A stretch of DNA of 32,977 nucleotides from Mesoaciditogaceae bacterium (lineage in GTDB: Bacteria; Thermotogota; Thermotogae; Mesoaciditogales; Mesoaciditogaceae), in NCBI GenBank assembly GCA_015486145.1, contig WFSH01000115.1:1-32977 (forward strand), read 5' to 3'. This document shows, piece after piece, positions 8,040 through 18,013 of the stretch; position 1 is the first letter of the stretch, and each line of letters opens with the position of its first letter. The notes beneath the pieces were generated by a model. The model had not been told where the DNA came from. It ran no database searches and saw only the letters and a list, made by a program, of their open reading frames with translations. Position numbers and translations under genes: made by a program.

Positions 8040-8294
8040 TTGACAGCAGAACTTTCAATGGCTCAGGCGGTGGTTCATGCCGCAAAGTACATAGGTGCAG
8101 GATTGGCAATGGGATTGGGTGCTATAGGTCCCGCAATAGGTGAAGGGCACATTGGTCAAGGTGCTATGGAATCAATGGCGAGGCAACCAGAAATGGTGGG
8201 CACGCTCACCACAAGAATGCTGCTTTCTCAAGCTGTTGCCGAGTCTACGGGGCTTTACGCATTGCTGATCGCATTCATGATCTTGCTCATTTAA
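8040..8294 (+). CDS. atpE: F-type ATP synthase subunit c, Na+-type
   Basis: The 84-residue hairpin has two hydrophobic helices joined by the ARQPE loop, as in all c subunits. Helix 1 contains AIGPAIGEG with Glu35, at the place where Na+-type c subunits have Gln or Glu. Helix 2 has QAVAESTGLY with the ion-carrying Glu68 followed by Ser69 and Thr70. The V-x-E-S-T motif plus a helix 1 carboxylate matches Na+-coupled rotors, and in particular the two-carboxylate type described from Fusobacterium. The start is TTG behind a strong GAAGGAGGG. Confidence 0.96.
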   Translation: MTAELSMAQAVVHAAKYIGAGLAMGLGAIGPAIGEGHIGQGAMESMARQPEMVGTLTTRMLLSQAVAESTGLYALLIAFMILLI

Positions 8295-8307
8295 GGAGAG
8301 AGGGAAA

Positions 8308-8805
8308 ATGTCTGGAAGTTTCGTGAATTTCAACGGTACTTCTATACTTCAGTTGATGAGTTTTTTTATTCTCATGTACTTTCTTATCAAATTTCTTTAC
8401 AAACCTTTTCTGAACATACTTGATAAAAGATCTGAAGAGATAAAGTCTCAATACGAAAAAGCAGATGAAGCTCGAAAGGAAGCCGAGAAATTTAGAGAAA
8501 AAGTCAAGGTTGAAATGGAAAGGTTAAGTGAACGCACTGATCAAATGTACGAGGAAGCCAAGGCGAGGGTTGAAGCTTACGAGAAAGCTGAGAGAACCCG
8601 TATTCAAACTGAAGTAGAATCGATTATGAAAAGGGCGAGAAGAGAGATAGAGGAAGAACGCTCGAAAGCTGAAGAGAGTCTCAAAGCAAACGTAATAACA
8701 TTGGCAATTGCACTTGCATCACGGATAATCCAAAAAGATCTTGATGAGAAATCAAAACGAGAATTCTTGATGGATCAACTTTCTAAAGTAAGGGATATGA
8801 GATGA
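8308..8805 (+). CDS. atpF: F-type ATP synthase subunit b
   Basis: This peripheral stalk subunit has 165 residues: one N-terminal membrane helix (SILQLMSFFILMYFLIKFL), then the conserved KPFLNILDKRSEEI and a long charged helix with heptad character, ending in a segment that contacts delta (LALASRIIQKDL). One b gene is seen, so a homodimer is expected. GGAGAGAGGG precedes the ATG. Its end overlaps atpH by four bases. Confidence 0.95.
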   Translation: MSGSFVNFNGTSILQLMSFFILMYFLIKFLYKPFLNILDKRSEEIKSQYEKADEARKEAEKFREKVKVEMERLSERTDQMYEEAKARVEAYEKAERTRIQTEVESIMKRARREIEEERSKAEESLKANVITLAIALASRIIQKDLDEKSKREFLMDQLSKVRDMR

Positions 8806-9317
8806 GAGCAAACCGTGCTGTCACTCTCAGATACGCAAGGGCACTTTTTGAATTGAAAGATGGGAAATGTTTGGAAGTCATTAGTGCTCTTTCTTCCATC
8901 AAAGACGAAAAAGTGAAACAGTTCGTGGGTGATCCCACCATTTTGGCAAAAGAAAAAGCGGAACTCATTGCACACGCTTTTAACACCAATAAAAAATGCG
9001 AGAACCTGCTAAGGGTGATATTTGAGCACAAACGTTTCCGAATGTTTCCTGAGTTGTACCAAACGGCGCGGGCTATGTGGTTAAGGGATAATGGAAAAGA
9101 GCAAGTGGTCGTGAGAAGTGCTCAGGTTCTTAATAAAGACGAGACAGATATGATCGTGAAGATCGTAAGGGAGATCAGAAAATCAGAGCCCATTCTAAAA
9201 GTGGTGCACGACCCGAAACTTCTGGCAGGAATCACCATAGATTTTGAAGATTCAGTTGTGGATCTTAGCGTTTCAGGTGCACTTGAAAAAGCTGCCAGCT
9301 TTATGTATGGAGGGTGA
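8802..9317 (+). CDS. atpH: F-type ATP synthase subunit delta
   Basis: The 171-residue protein begins NRAVTLRYARALFEL, the usual delta N-terminus that binds the top of alpha. The C-terminal part holds the family pattern KIVREIRKSEPILKVVHDPKLLAGITIDFEDSV in pieces (VHDPKLLAGI, VVDLSVSGALEK). It links the b stalk to F1. It overlaps atpF by four bases and is followed by atpA after four bases. Confidence 0.93.
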   Translation: MRANRAVTLRYARALFELKDGKCLEVISALSSIKDEKVKQFVGDPTILAKEKAELIAHAFNTNKKCENLLRVIFEHKRFRMFPELYQTARAMWLRDNGKEQVVVRSAQVLNKDETDMIVKIVREIRKSEPILKVVHDPKLLAGITIDFEDSVVDLSVSGALEKAASFMYGG

Positions 9318-9321
9318 TTGA

Positions 9322-10833
9322 ATGCGCATAAATCCAGATGAAATCACGAGAGTTCTTCGTGAAAAAATAGAGAGTTTTGAGAATCTTCCCAATCTTAAAG
9401 AAGTGGGGCGTGTTATTCAAGTTGGTGATGGCATAGCACGTGTCTACGGTCTTGAAAACGTGATGTCCAACGAGCTGGTGAAATTTCAAAACAAGAGCAT
9501 GGGAATCGCTATAAATCTTGAAGAGGACAACGTTGGTGTGGTTATTCTTGGGGAATACAAAAACATCAAAGAGGGAGATCTCGTCGAAAGGACGCACAAA
9601 ATAGTTGAAGTTCCGGTTGGTGATGAACTTGTTGGCAGAGTCATCGATCCGTTGGGAAATCCTTTAGATGGTGGAAGCCCAATATTGGCAAAAAAAACTC
9701 GTCCTATTGAGAAAAAGGCCGTTGGTATCATTGAGAGACAACCGGTTAACACGCCACTGCAGACCGGACTAAAATCCATAGACTCCATGATTCCAATAGG
9801 AAGGGGACAAAGGGAATTAATACTTGGTGATAGACAAACTGGTAAAACTGCCATTGCAGTTGATACCATCATCAATCAAAAGGGAAAAGGAGTTTACTGC
9901 ATATACGTGGCAATAGGACAAAAAGGTGCGGCAGTTGCAAGAACTGTTGAAAAGTTTAGACAATACGGAGCTATGGAATATACAACCGTTGTGGTTGCAT
10001 CCGCGAGTGATCCGGCTCCAATGTTGTATCTTGCCCCATACACTGGGGTTGCAATTGCAGAAGAACTCATGTTTTCTGGAAAGGATGCACTCGTGGTTTA
10101 CGATGATCTGAGCAAGCACGCAGTTGCGTACAGGGAAATGTCACTTCTGCTAAGACGTCCGCCTGGTCGTGAGGCTTACCCAGGTGATATCTTTTACCTC
10201 CACTCTAGACTACTCGAACGTGCCGCTAAACTGAGTGATGATCTTGGTGGAGGCTCGATGACAGCCATTCCCATTGTAGAAACTCAGGCAAACGATGTGA
10301 GTGCATACATTCCGACAAATGTTATATCGATCACGGATGGTCAAATATACCTTGAACCGGGTCTTTTTTACTCTGGATTTAGGCCAGCAGTGAATGTTGG
10401 CCTGTCCGTTTCTCGTGTTGGCGGTGCTGCTCAGACAAAAGCCATGAAAAAAGTGGCGGGAAATCTCAGAATAGAATTGGCACAATATAGGGAATTAGAG
10501 GCTTTTTCCCAGTTTTCCAACGAACTAGATCCCTCAACTCAAGCTCAAATAACCAGAGGGCAACGTTTAATGGAACTTTTAAAGCAGGAGCAATACAGCC
10601 CCATGCCCCTTGAAGAGCAGGTGATCGTGTTGTTTGCAGCCGTTAACGGATATCTGGATGATCTTCCGGTTGAGTATGTCAAAAAGTTTGAGGATGAATT
10701 TCTCTCTTACATGAAAAAGAAGCATTTTGATGTTCTCAAGACTGTGGAACAAACAGGGGATCTCGATGAAAAAACAGCGGAATTACTTGAAGTCGCGATC
10801 GAAGATTTTAAAGAAAAATTCAAGGTGGTATAA
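9322..10833 (+). CDS. atpA: F-type ATP synthase subunit alpha
   Basis: This 503-residue non-catalytic nucleotide-binding subunit of F1 is of standard length. Visible are the beta-barrel start ([16 protein letters not shown]), the P-loop GDRQTGKT at residues 169-176, [43 protein letters not shown] and the signature [14 protein letters not shown], whose arginine serves the neighbouring beta site. GGAGGG lies before the ATG at 9322. The next gene, atpG, follows with no gap. Confidence 0.98.
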   Translation: MRINPDEITRVLREKIESFENLPNLKEVGRVIQVGDGIARVYGLENVMSNELVKFQNKSMGIAINLEEDNVGVVILGEYKNIKEGDLVERTHKIVEVPVGDELVGRVIDPLGNPLDGGSPILAKKTRPIEKKAVGIIERQPVNTPLQTGLKSIDSMIPIGRGQRELILGDRQTGKTAIAVDTIINQKGKGVYCIYVAIGQKGAAVARTVEKFRQYGAMEYTTVVVASASDPAPMLYLAPYTGVAIAEELMFSGKDALVVYDDLSKHAVAYREMSLLLRRPPGREAYPGDIFYLHSRLLERAAKLSDDLGGGSMTAIPIVETQANDVSAYIPTNVISITDGQIYLEPGLFYSGFRPAVNVGLSVSRVGGAAQTKAMKKVAGNLRIELAQYRELEAFSQFSNELDPSTQAQITRGQRLMELLKQEQYSPMPLEEQVIVLFAAVNGYLDDLPVEYVKKFEDEFLSYMKKKHFDVLKTVEQTGDLDEKTAELLEVAIEDFKEKFKVV

Positions 10834-13099
<2,266 letters not shown>

Positions 13100-13101
13100 A
13101 C

Positions 13102-13500
13102 GTGTTTCGAGTGATTATCATCACTCCAGAGAAACGGGCATTCGATGGAAAGGCACGTTTTGTAGAGTTTAAGACTGTTGAGGGTGCCATGGGTACACTT
13201 CAAAACAGAGCTCCTCTTATGGCGGCAATGGCAATTTCTGAACTTGAAATAACAGATGAAAACGGTAAAAAACAACTTTTTGCGATTCACGGGGGAATAT
13301 CTGAATTCTCCAACAACACTTTTACAATCATAACAGATTCTGCTGAGAGACCTGATGAGATAGATGTAGATCGCGTGAAGAACGCTTTAGAACATGCAAG
13401 AGTGGAACTTGAAACCATTGAGAGTGAGATTAGAAAAAAAGAAGTTGAAAGAAAGATTAAACACGCATTGGTACGTTTGAAAATCTCACAAAAGGATTGA
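13102..13500 (+). CDS. atpC: F-type ATP synthase subunit epsilon
   Basis: The 132-residue subunit has the N-terminal beta-sandwich (FRVIIITPEKRAFDGKA, GTLQNRAPLMAAM, FAIHGGISEF) and a C-terminal helical hairpin that can inhibit ATP hydrolysis. I prefer the GTG at 13102, seven bases after GGAG; an in-frame TTG at 13096 overlaps the atpD stop and lies too close to the Shine-Dalgarno site. It completes the eight-subunit operon in the usual order. Confidence 0.94.
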   Translation: MFRVIIITPEKRAFDGKARFVEFKTVEGAMGTLQNRAPLMAAMAISELEITDENGKKQLFAIHGGISEFSNNTFTIITDSAERPDEIDVDRVKNALEHARVELETIESEIRKKEVERKIKHALVRLKISQKD

Positions 13501-13510
13501 GGTGATGACG

Positions 13511-14533
13511 TTGAGGATAGCGATATTGACAGGCGGAGGAGACTGTCCAGGCCTCAATGCGGTTATCAGAGGAATAGTTAAAGCCAGAAGAGAAGAAGAT
13601 GAAATAATAGGAATTAGACGTGGGTGGAAGGGTGCCGTGGAGGGAACATTTGTGACCCTTTCAGATGATGATGTGGAAGGCATTCACCTTTTGGGTGGCA
13701 CAATCCTTGGTACATCAAGGGTAAATCCCTTCACCCTCGAAGGTGGCGTTGAGAAAGTAGAAAACAACCTCAAAAATGCCAAAGTAGATGCTTTGATCGC
13801 AATCGGAGGGGATGACACTTTAAGTGTGGCGGCCAGATTTTCTTCCAAGGGTTTAAAAGTGGTTGGGGTCCCTAAGACGATAGATAATGATGTATCCAAC
13901 ACCGATTACACTTTTGGCTTTCACACCGCTGTTAATGTTGGCGCAGACGCCATAGATCGTCTTCAATCCACAGCCAAGTCTCATGAACGTATAATTTTTG
14001 TGGAACTCATGGGAAGGGAAGCTGGATGGATAACGGTAGAGGCCGGGCTTGCCGCAGGCGCTCATCTCATTTTGATACCAGAGTTTCCAAGGACGTTAGA
14101 AGAAATTGTGAAGATACTCGACGAAAGAATGAAAAAGAAAAGATACGCAGTGGTGGCCGTCGCAGAAGGTTTTAAGCCTACGGAACTTGAAACCGTTGTG
14201 GGGGACAAAACTACGATAGACGCATTTGGACACATAAAATTAGGGGGAATAGCACATTATTTGGCAGAGATAGTAGAGCAAAAAACGGGTTATGAGACCA
14301 GATCTGTGGTTTTGGGTCATCTTTTAAGAGGAGGTACTCCGACGGCGTTTGACAGAATTCTTGGGACTCGATACGGTGTTGAGGCTATAAAACTGGTACA
14401 AAAAAGTGATTTTGGACGTATGGTAGCACTGCGTGGGAATGAAATCATTTCCATACCATTGGAGTATGGTGTCGCAACCAAAAAAGCCGTACCGTATGAA
14501 TATTACAAACTTGCGGAGATGTTTTTTGGATGA
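13511..14533 (+). CDS. pfp: 6-phosphofructokinase, PPi-dependent type by its residues
   Basis: The enzyme phosphorylates fructose 6-phosphate in glycolysis. The family is clear from LTGGGDCPGLNAVIRG, LGTSRVNPF, IDNDVSNTDYTFGFHTA and ELMGREAGW. Phosphodonor choice is read from two positions. Here the donor loop is GGDDT (residues 99-103), where ATP enzymes have GGDG, and PKTIDND (121-127), where ATP enzymes have a glycine instead of the lysine. Both changes are the classic mark of PPi-dependent enzymes. The length (340 residues) fits the short PPi-PFKs. I chose TTG 13511, six bases after AGGTG, which gives the usual MRIAILTGGGD start; ATG 13505 is possible. It directly follows atpC and overlaps the next gene by four bases. 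Confidence 0.88.
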   Translation: MRIAILTGGGDCPGLNAVIRGIVKARREEDEIIGIRRGWKGAVEGTFVTLSDDDVEGIHLLGGTILGTSRVNPFTLEGGVEKVENNLKNAKVDALIAIGGDDTLSVAARFSSKGLKVVGVPKTIDNDVSNTDYTFGFHTAVNVGADAIDRLQSTAKSHERIIFVELMGREAGWITVEAGLAAGAHLILIPEFPRTLEEIVKILDERMKKKRYAVVAVAEGFKPTELETVVGDKTTIDAFGHIKLGGIAHYLAEIVEQKTGYETRSVVLGHLLRGGTPTAFDRILGTRYGVEAIKLVQKSDFGRMVALRGNEIISIPLEYGVATKKAVPYEYYKLAEMFFG

Positions 14534-15054
14534 AAGGGGAACATCCTTTTGTAAAATGGGCAATAAAAGTGATAGAATTTAAAGTTAGGGATGGAATAGA
14601 GTTAAAGCCAAACCCGAAGGAGTTGCCAGCGGAACTTTTTGAACGAAGAGCGGGCGTGTTTGTGACGCTTCACAAATCGACTGGCGAGTTGAGGGGTTGT
14701 ATAGGAACATTTTTACCTACAACCCAAGATATTGCTCATGAAATAGCACAAAATGCGATCTCGGCGGCTTTAGAAGATCCAAGATTTGAACCTGTCAGCG
14801 AGAAAGAGCTGAGCTCTTTAGTTGTGAGTGTGGACGTGCTTTCAACACCAGAGGAAGTGAGAACAATAGATGAGCTCGACCCCCGGAAGTACGGGATAAT
14901 AGTTGAAAGTGGTTGGAGAAGGGGATTGCTACTTCCCGACCTCGAAGGAGTTGACACGATCGAGCAGCAAATTCGCATTGCTAAAATGAAAGCGGGTATT
15001 CATGAGCGAGAAAGTGTCAAGATTTACCGTTTTACCGTGGAAAGATACCATTGA
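14530..15054 (+). CDS. AMMECR1-domain protein
   Basis: This 174-residue protein is a complete AMMECR1 domain. It shows the diagnostic LRGCIGTF motif preceded by GVFVTLHK, then NAISAALEDPRF, LVVSVDVLSTPE, KYGIIVESGWRRGLLLPDLEGVD in pieces, and a C-terminal VKIYRFTVERY. The family occurs in archaea, thermophilic bacteria and eukaryotes, and its biochemical function is not established; proximity to radical-SAM and MEMO-type proteins has been noted in other genomes, but none is seen here. The ATG overlaps the stop of the phosphofructokinase gene (ATGA), so the two are translationally coupled. Confidence 0.92.
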   Translation: MKGEHPFVKWAIKVIEFKVRDGIELKPNPKELPAELFERRAGVFVTLHKSTGELRGCIGTFLPTTQDIAHEIAQNAISAALEDPRFEPVSEKELSSLVVSVDVLSTPEEVRTIDELDPRKYGIIVESGWRRGLLLPDLEGVDTIEQQIRIAKMKAGIHERESVKIYRFTVERYH

Positions 15055-15073
15055 TAAAGAGGTGGGGCAGCGA

Positions 15074-15721
15074 ATGGTAGAGAAGAATGTCGAGGAATTG
15101 GAGAAGGTGTTAACGTCTCTTGACGGTATCGAAAAAGCCAAAGTGATAGTCGATGAAGATACGGGGGAGATGAAAGAAATACACGTTCTCTCTTCCGTAG
15201 ATAAGAGTTCGAAACAGATTGTCAGAGACATAGAGACGGCTATTCTCACGATCGTTGGTGAGAGAATAGATAGAAGAATAATAAGTGTCGCTCAGATGAG
15301 TGGTAAGTATCTAAAAAACGGAGAAAAGAACGGAAATGGGGACAATTTTAGGATTGAGTCCGTTGGTTTTTCTGAAGATGGTATTGAAATAGAAGTGAAC
15401 GTTGGAATAACGAAGGGCAGTGCGATAAAAGAAATTTCAAAACGCGGTGGTAAATCATTTAAAAATGTCCTTAAATTATCGGCAGAATCAGCAATAGAAG
15501 CGATTGAAGGATTGATGACATCGGAAGTTCGCCTCACTTTGGATGAAATCAGAGAGGTCTCCACAGGTGAGAAAAGGTTCTTTCTTGGTGTAATGACCGT
15601 TCTAAAAGTTGGTGGAATGAGTAAAGAACTCGTCTTTGCTGGAGCCATTGGTTTCAACCCAGTCAAGAATGTGGCTGAAGCCGTGGTTGATAAAGTGAAT
15701 TCCACGAGTTTGGATTTTTAA
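15074..15721 (+). CDS. conserved two-domain protein of unknown function
   Basis: I do not recognise a named family with certainty. The N-terminal part (about 80 residues) has a compact alpha-beta pattern: a helix, KAKVIVDEDTGEMKEIHVLS, KQIVRDIETAILTIVG and IDRRIISVAQM. From memory this resembles a domain in uncharacterised proteins of thermophilic Firmicutes and Actinobacteria. The C-terminal part (about 100-215) has alternating strands and a long amphipathic helix (NVLKLSAESAIEAIEGLM). No membrane segment, signal peptide or catalytic motif is visible. I prefer the ATG at 15074, which has AGAGGTGGGG six bases upstream; an earlier in-frame ATG at 15002 would overlap the AMMECR1 gene by 53 bases. 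It lies just upstream of minD-minE. Confidence 0.8.
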   Translation: MVEKNVEELEKVLTSLDGIEKAKVIVDEDTGEMKEIHVLSSVDKSSKQIVRDIETAILTIVGERIDRRIISVAQMSGKYLKNGEKNGNGDNFRIESVGFSEDGIEIEVNVGITKGSAIKEISKRGGKSFKNVLKLSAESAIEAIEGLMTSEVRLTLDEIREVSTGEKRFFLGVMTVLKVGGMSKELVFAGAIGFNPVKNVAEAVVDKVNSTSLDF

Positions 15722-15736
15722 GAAGGTGATGGGTGG

Positions 15737-16549
15737 TTGGCAAAGGTATACGTCTTAACCTCTGGAAAGGGTGGAGTTGGCAAAACAACTCTCACGGCGA
15801 ATTTGGGAGCAACCATGGCACTTAAAGGAGAAAGAGTGGCTTTGGTGGATGCCGACATAGGCCTAAAAAATTTGGATGTTGTGATGGGCTTGGAAAACAG
15901 AATCGTTTATACGTTGATAGATGTTGCCAACGGTAAAGTACAAGTATTCGACGCCCTTGTTAGACATAAGCAACTTAAAAATTTGAGTTTGCTTCCCGCT
16001 TCTCAAATTGCCACCAAAGAGATGATATCTCCAGATGACATGAAGAGAATAATAGGAGAAATGAAAGAGAGGTTCGATTACATTTTTGTGGATTGTCCAG
16101 CTGGCATAGAAAGGGGATTCAGAAATGCCGTTGCTGGCGCAGATGAAGCTCTGATCGTAACTACTCCCGAGCTTCCAGCGATAACCGATGCCGATAGGGT
16201 AATTGGATTACTGGAGAACATGGGATTTGAAGACGAAAAGATACATCTGATAGTTAACAGGTTTAAACCGCATATGGTGAAAAACGGAGATATGCTTAAC
16301 ATTGATGATATAAAATCTGCCCTTTCTATAGAAGTTATGGGAATAGTTCCAGATTCTGAAGAAGTTATAATTTCCACAAATAAAGGTGTTCCGCTCTCGC
16401 TAAATGGAGCTGACAGTAGAATGATCAAAATTCTTGACGGAATAGTTCGAAGACTCGAAGGTGAAGATGTTCCGATTCCAAATCTCAACGATTTGACAGA
16501 AAAAAACAATTTATGGAACGCCATAAAATCGCTTTTCAGACGTCGTTGA
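15737..16549 (+). CDS. minD: Septum-site determining ATPase MinD
   Basis: MinD is a membrane-associated ParA/MinD-type ATPase that positions the division septum. The deviant Walker A motif SGKGGVGKTT (residues 9-18) has both lysines, and LVDADIGLKNLDVVMGLE is the classic MinD A' region. VDCPAGIERGF is the Walker B region. The C-terminus LWNAIKSLFRRR is an amphipathic membrane-targeting helix. The 270-residue length is normal. The start is a TTG after AAGGTGATGGG. minE follows after 17 bases; no minC is visible in the window. Confidence 0.96.
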   Translation: MAKVYVLTSGKGGVGKTTLTANLGATMALKGERVALVDADIGLKNLDVVMGLENRIVYTLIDVANGKVQVFDALVRHKQLKNLSLLPASQIATKEMISPDDMKRIIGEMKERFDYIFVDCPAGIERGFRNAVAGADEALIVTTPELPAITDADRVIGLLENMGFEDEKIHLIVNRFKPHMVKNGDMLNIDDIKSALSIEVMGIVPDSEEVIISTNKGVPLSLNGADSRMIKILDGIVRRLEGEDVPIPNLNDLTEKNNLWNAIKSLFRRR

Positions 16550-16566
16550 ATCGGAGATGAGTGATA

Positions 16567-16854
16567 ATGAGCTTTTTCAGTATATTCACAAGAAGAAAAA
16601 GACACAAAGAATCCAAAGCGCGTGACTCCGCAAGAGAAAGGCTTAAGTCTCTTGTGGGTAACGGAAGGCGCATGGTTTATAGGATAGACGATTTTGAAAG
16701 TCCAGAAGAACTTGCGGGGAAAGCGGAAAAGATAAAAGATGAAATACAAAAAAAAGCTTCTCAACTTTTCAACACCGATGAGAAAAAAGTCAAAGTTGTT
16801 GTTGAAGAACACAACGGCTATGTTATTATAATAGCAAATATAAATTTTGAGTGA
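16567..16854 (+). CDS. minE: Cell division topological specificity factor MinE
   Basis: This 95-residue protein has the MinE layout: a short amphipathic, basic N-terminus (MSFFSIFTRRKR), the MinD-interacting stretch SARERLKSLVG, and the dimerising topological domain (IKDEIQKKASQLF, KVKVVVEEHNGYVIIIANI). MinE stimulates MinD ATPase and makes the Min system oscillate or localise. I chose ATG 16567; an in-frame GTG at 16561 lies closer to GGAG and is a real alternative that adds two residues. It directly follows minD. Confidence 0.9.
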   Translation: MSFFSIFTRRKRHKESKARDSARERLKSLVGNGRRMVYRIDDFESPEELAGKAEKIKDEIQKKASQLFNTDEKKVKVVVEEHNGYVIIIANINFE

Positions 16855-16862
16855 GATTATTT

Positions 16863-17258
16863 ATGGAAGAGATAAAAATAAGAAGTTTGGAACATTTTGA
16901 GTTCATAGATGTAACTTCGAAAATTCAAGATATCGTACGTAAAAGTGGTAAGAAGGAGGGCATGTGTTACCTTTATGTTCCTCACACCACTGCTGCGATT
17001 ACGATCAACGAAAATGCAGATCCTGCCGTGAAGAATGACATAATTTCCACCTTTCAAAAGATCGTGCCGTGGAATTGGGACTACACGCATTTGGAAGGGA
17101 ACTCGGCCGCTCATATACTTTCAACTGTTGTTGGAGTTTCAATTGCCATACCAATTTCAAAAAATGAATTAGTACTTGGGGTATGGCAGGGAATTTACTT
17201 TTGTGAATTTGATGGACCACGCAACAGGCGTTTGATCGTTTCGATCGTGGGGGAGTGA
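16863..17258 (+). CDS. YjbQ family (UPF0047) protein
   Basis: The 131 residues match the YjbQ/UPF0047 family throughout: YVPHTTAAITINENADPAV, ITHL-like WDYTHLEGNSAAHI and LGVWQGIYFCEFDGPRNRR in pieces. The conserved His, Glu and Asp residues of the trimer's metal-binding pocket are present. A weak thiamine-phosphate synthase activity has been reported for a family member, but the physiological role is not settled. The ATG at 16863 is preferred; a GTG at 16851 overlaps the minE stop. It ends just before the signal peptide-bearing gene that follows. Confidence 0.9.
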   Translation: MEEIKIRSLEHFEFIDVTSKIQDIVRKSGKKEGMCYLYVPHTTAAITINENADPAVKNDIISTFQKIVPWNWDYTHLEGNSAAHILSTVVGVSIAIPISKNELVLGVWQGIYFCEFDGPRNRRLIVSIVGE

Positions 17259-17260
17259 AT

Positions 17261-18007
17261 ATGAAAAAACTTTATTTTTTGTTCATCGGATTGTTGATTT
17301 TGCCGGCAATTTTTGCGTTCGCGATTGATTTCCCACCTGAAAGTGTCATGAATTTCAATCCAGCGTACATGGTGACAAATTCAAAGTGGTTGATCTCGTA
17401 CGAGACATATTTTGGTGATGCCATGGATTTAGTGGTGTTTCAGCCCTTCCAAAACGGTTTTGCAGGTGAGGTTGGACTGTACGCAAATGGAAAAACAAAT
17501 GGAGTTATCTATTCAGTGGCGTCCTCAATTGGAAAAGTGGCCTTGGGAACCAAGTTTGACCTTTCGTTTGTTGGAACATCTCTCCACGTAAATACGGGTT
17601 TTGGAGTTGTTCAAGAGGTGTGGAAAAACGCCGATCTTGAACTTCGAGTTCCGAACACCGTTACTTACATTTACGATAAAGGTTTCTCAGTTAACACCAA
17701 TTTCCAACTGGCACTTAGTCTCGTTTTTAAAAATTGGAATGCCGCCGCATTTGCAGGGGTAACATACCCATGGGTGAAAACTGGTTTTTGGGGTGGAATA
17801 TCGTTCTTGGGTGCCCAACTCTTTGGGCGATACACCTATGAATACGATTCGGAATTGTCTTCAGCTGTGAATGAACAAATTTTTGATCTGACGGTGCAAT
17901 ACTCTGTGGGTGCAATGAAATTCGCCTACATGTTTGAGAATGACAAACATTCCAGTCCATCTCTGAGTACCAAGACCAACGGGTTGAGATTTACGGTGGA
18001 ATGGTGA
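17261..18007 (+). CDS. secreted, probable outer-membrane (toga) beta-barrel protein
   Basis: I cannot name the family. The 248 residues begin with a clear signal peptide (KK, then LYFLFIGLLILPAIFAFA). The mature part is rich in glycine, aromatic residues and alternating hydrophobic-polar strands (for example LVVFQPFQNGFAGEVGLY, KVALGTKFDLSFVG, FDLTVQYSVGAMKFAYMF) and ends in RFTVEW, with the terminal aromatic residue typical of outer-membrane barrels. About 10-12 strands could fit. In Thermotogota such a protein would sit in the toga. GGGGGAG lies six bases before the ATG. Its position inside a housekeeping gene run, between yjbQ and obg, is unusual for a surface protein. Confidence 0.75.
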   Translation: MKKLYFLFIGLLILPAIFAFAIDFPPESVMNFNPAYMVTNSKWLISYETYFGDAMDLVVFQPFQNGFAGEVGLYANGKTNGVIYSVASSIGKVALGTKFDLSFVGTSLHVNTGFGVVQEVWKNADLELRVPNTVTYIYDKGFSVNTNFQLALSLVFKNWNAAAFAGVTYPWVKTGFWGGISFLGAQLFGRYTYEYDSELSSAVNEQIFDLTVQYSVGAMKFAYMFENDKHSSPSLSTKTNGLRFTVEW

Positions 18008-18013
18008 ATTGAT

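Noticed and set aside
15002-15073. ATG 15002 as start of the unknown gene before minD
   Set aside because: It would overlap the AMMECR1 gene by 53 bases and lacks a good Shine-Dalgarno site; ATG 15074 has one.
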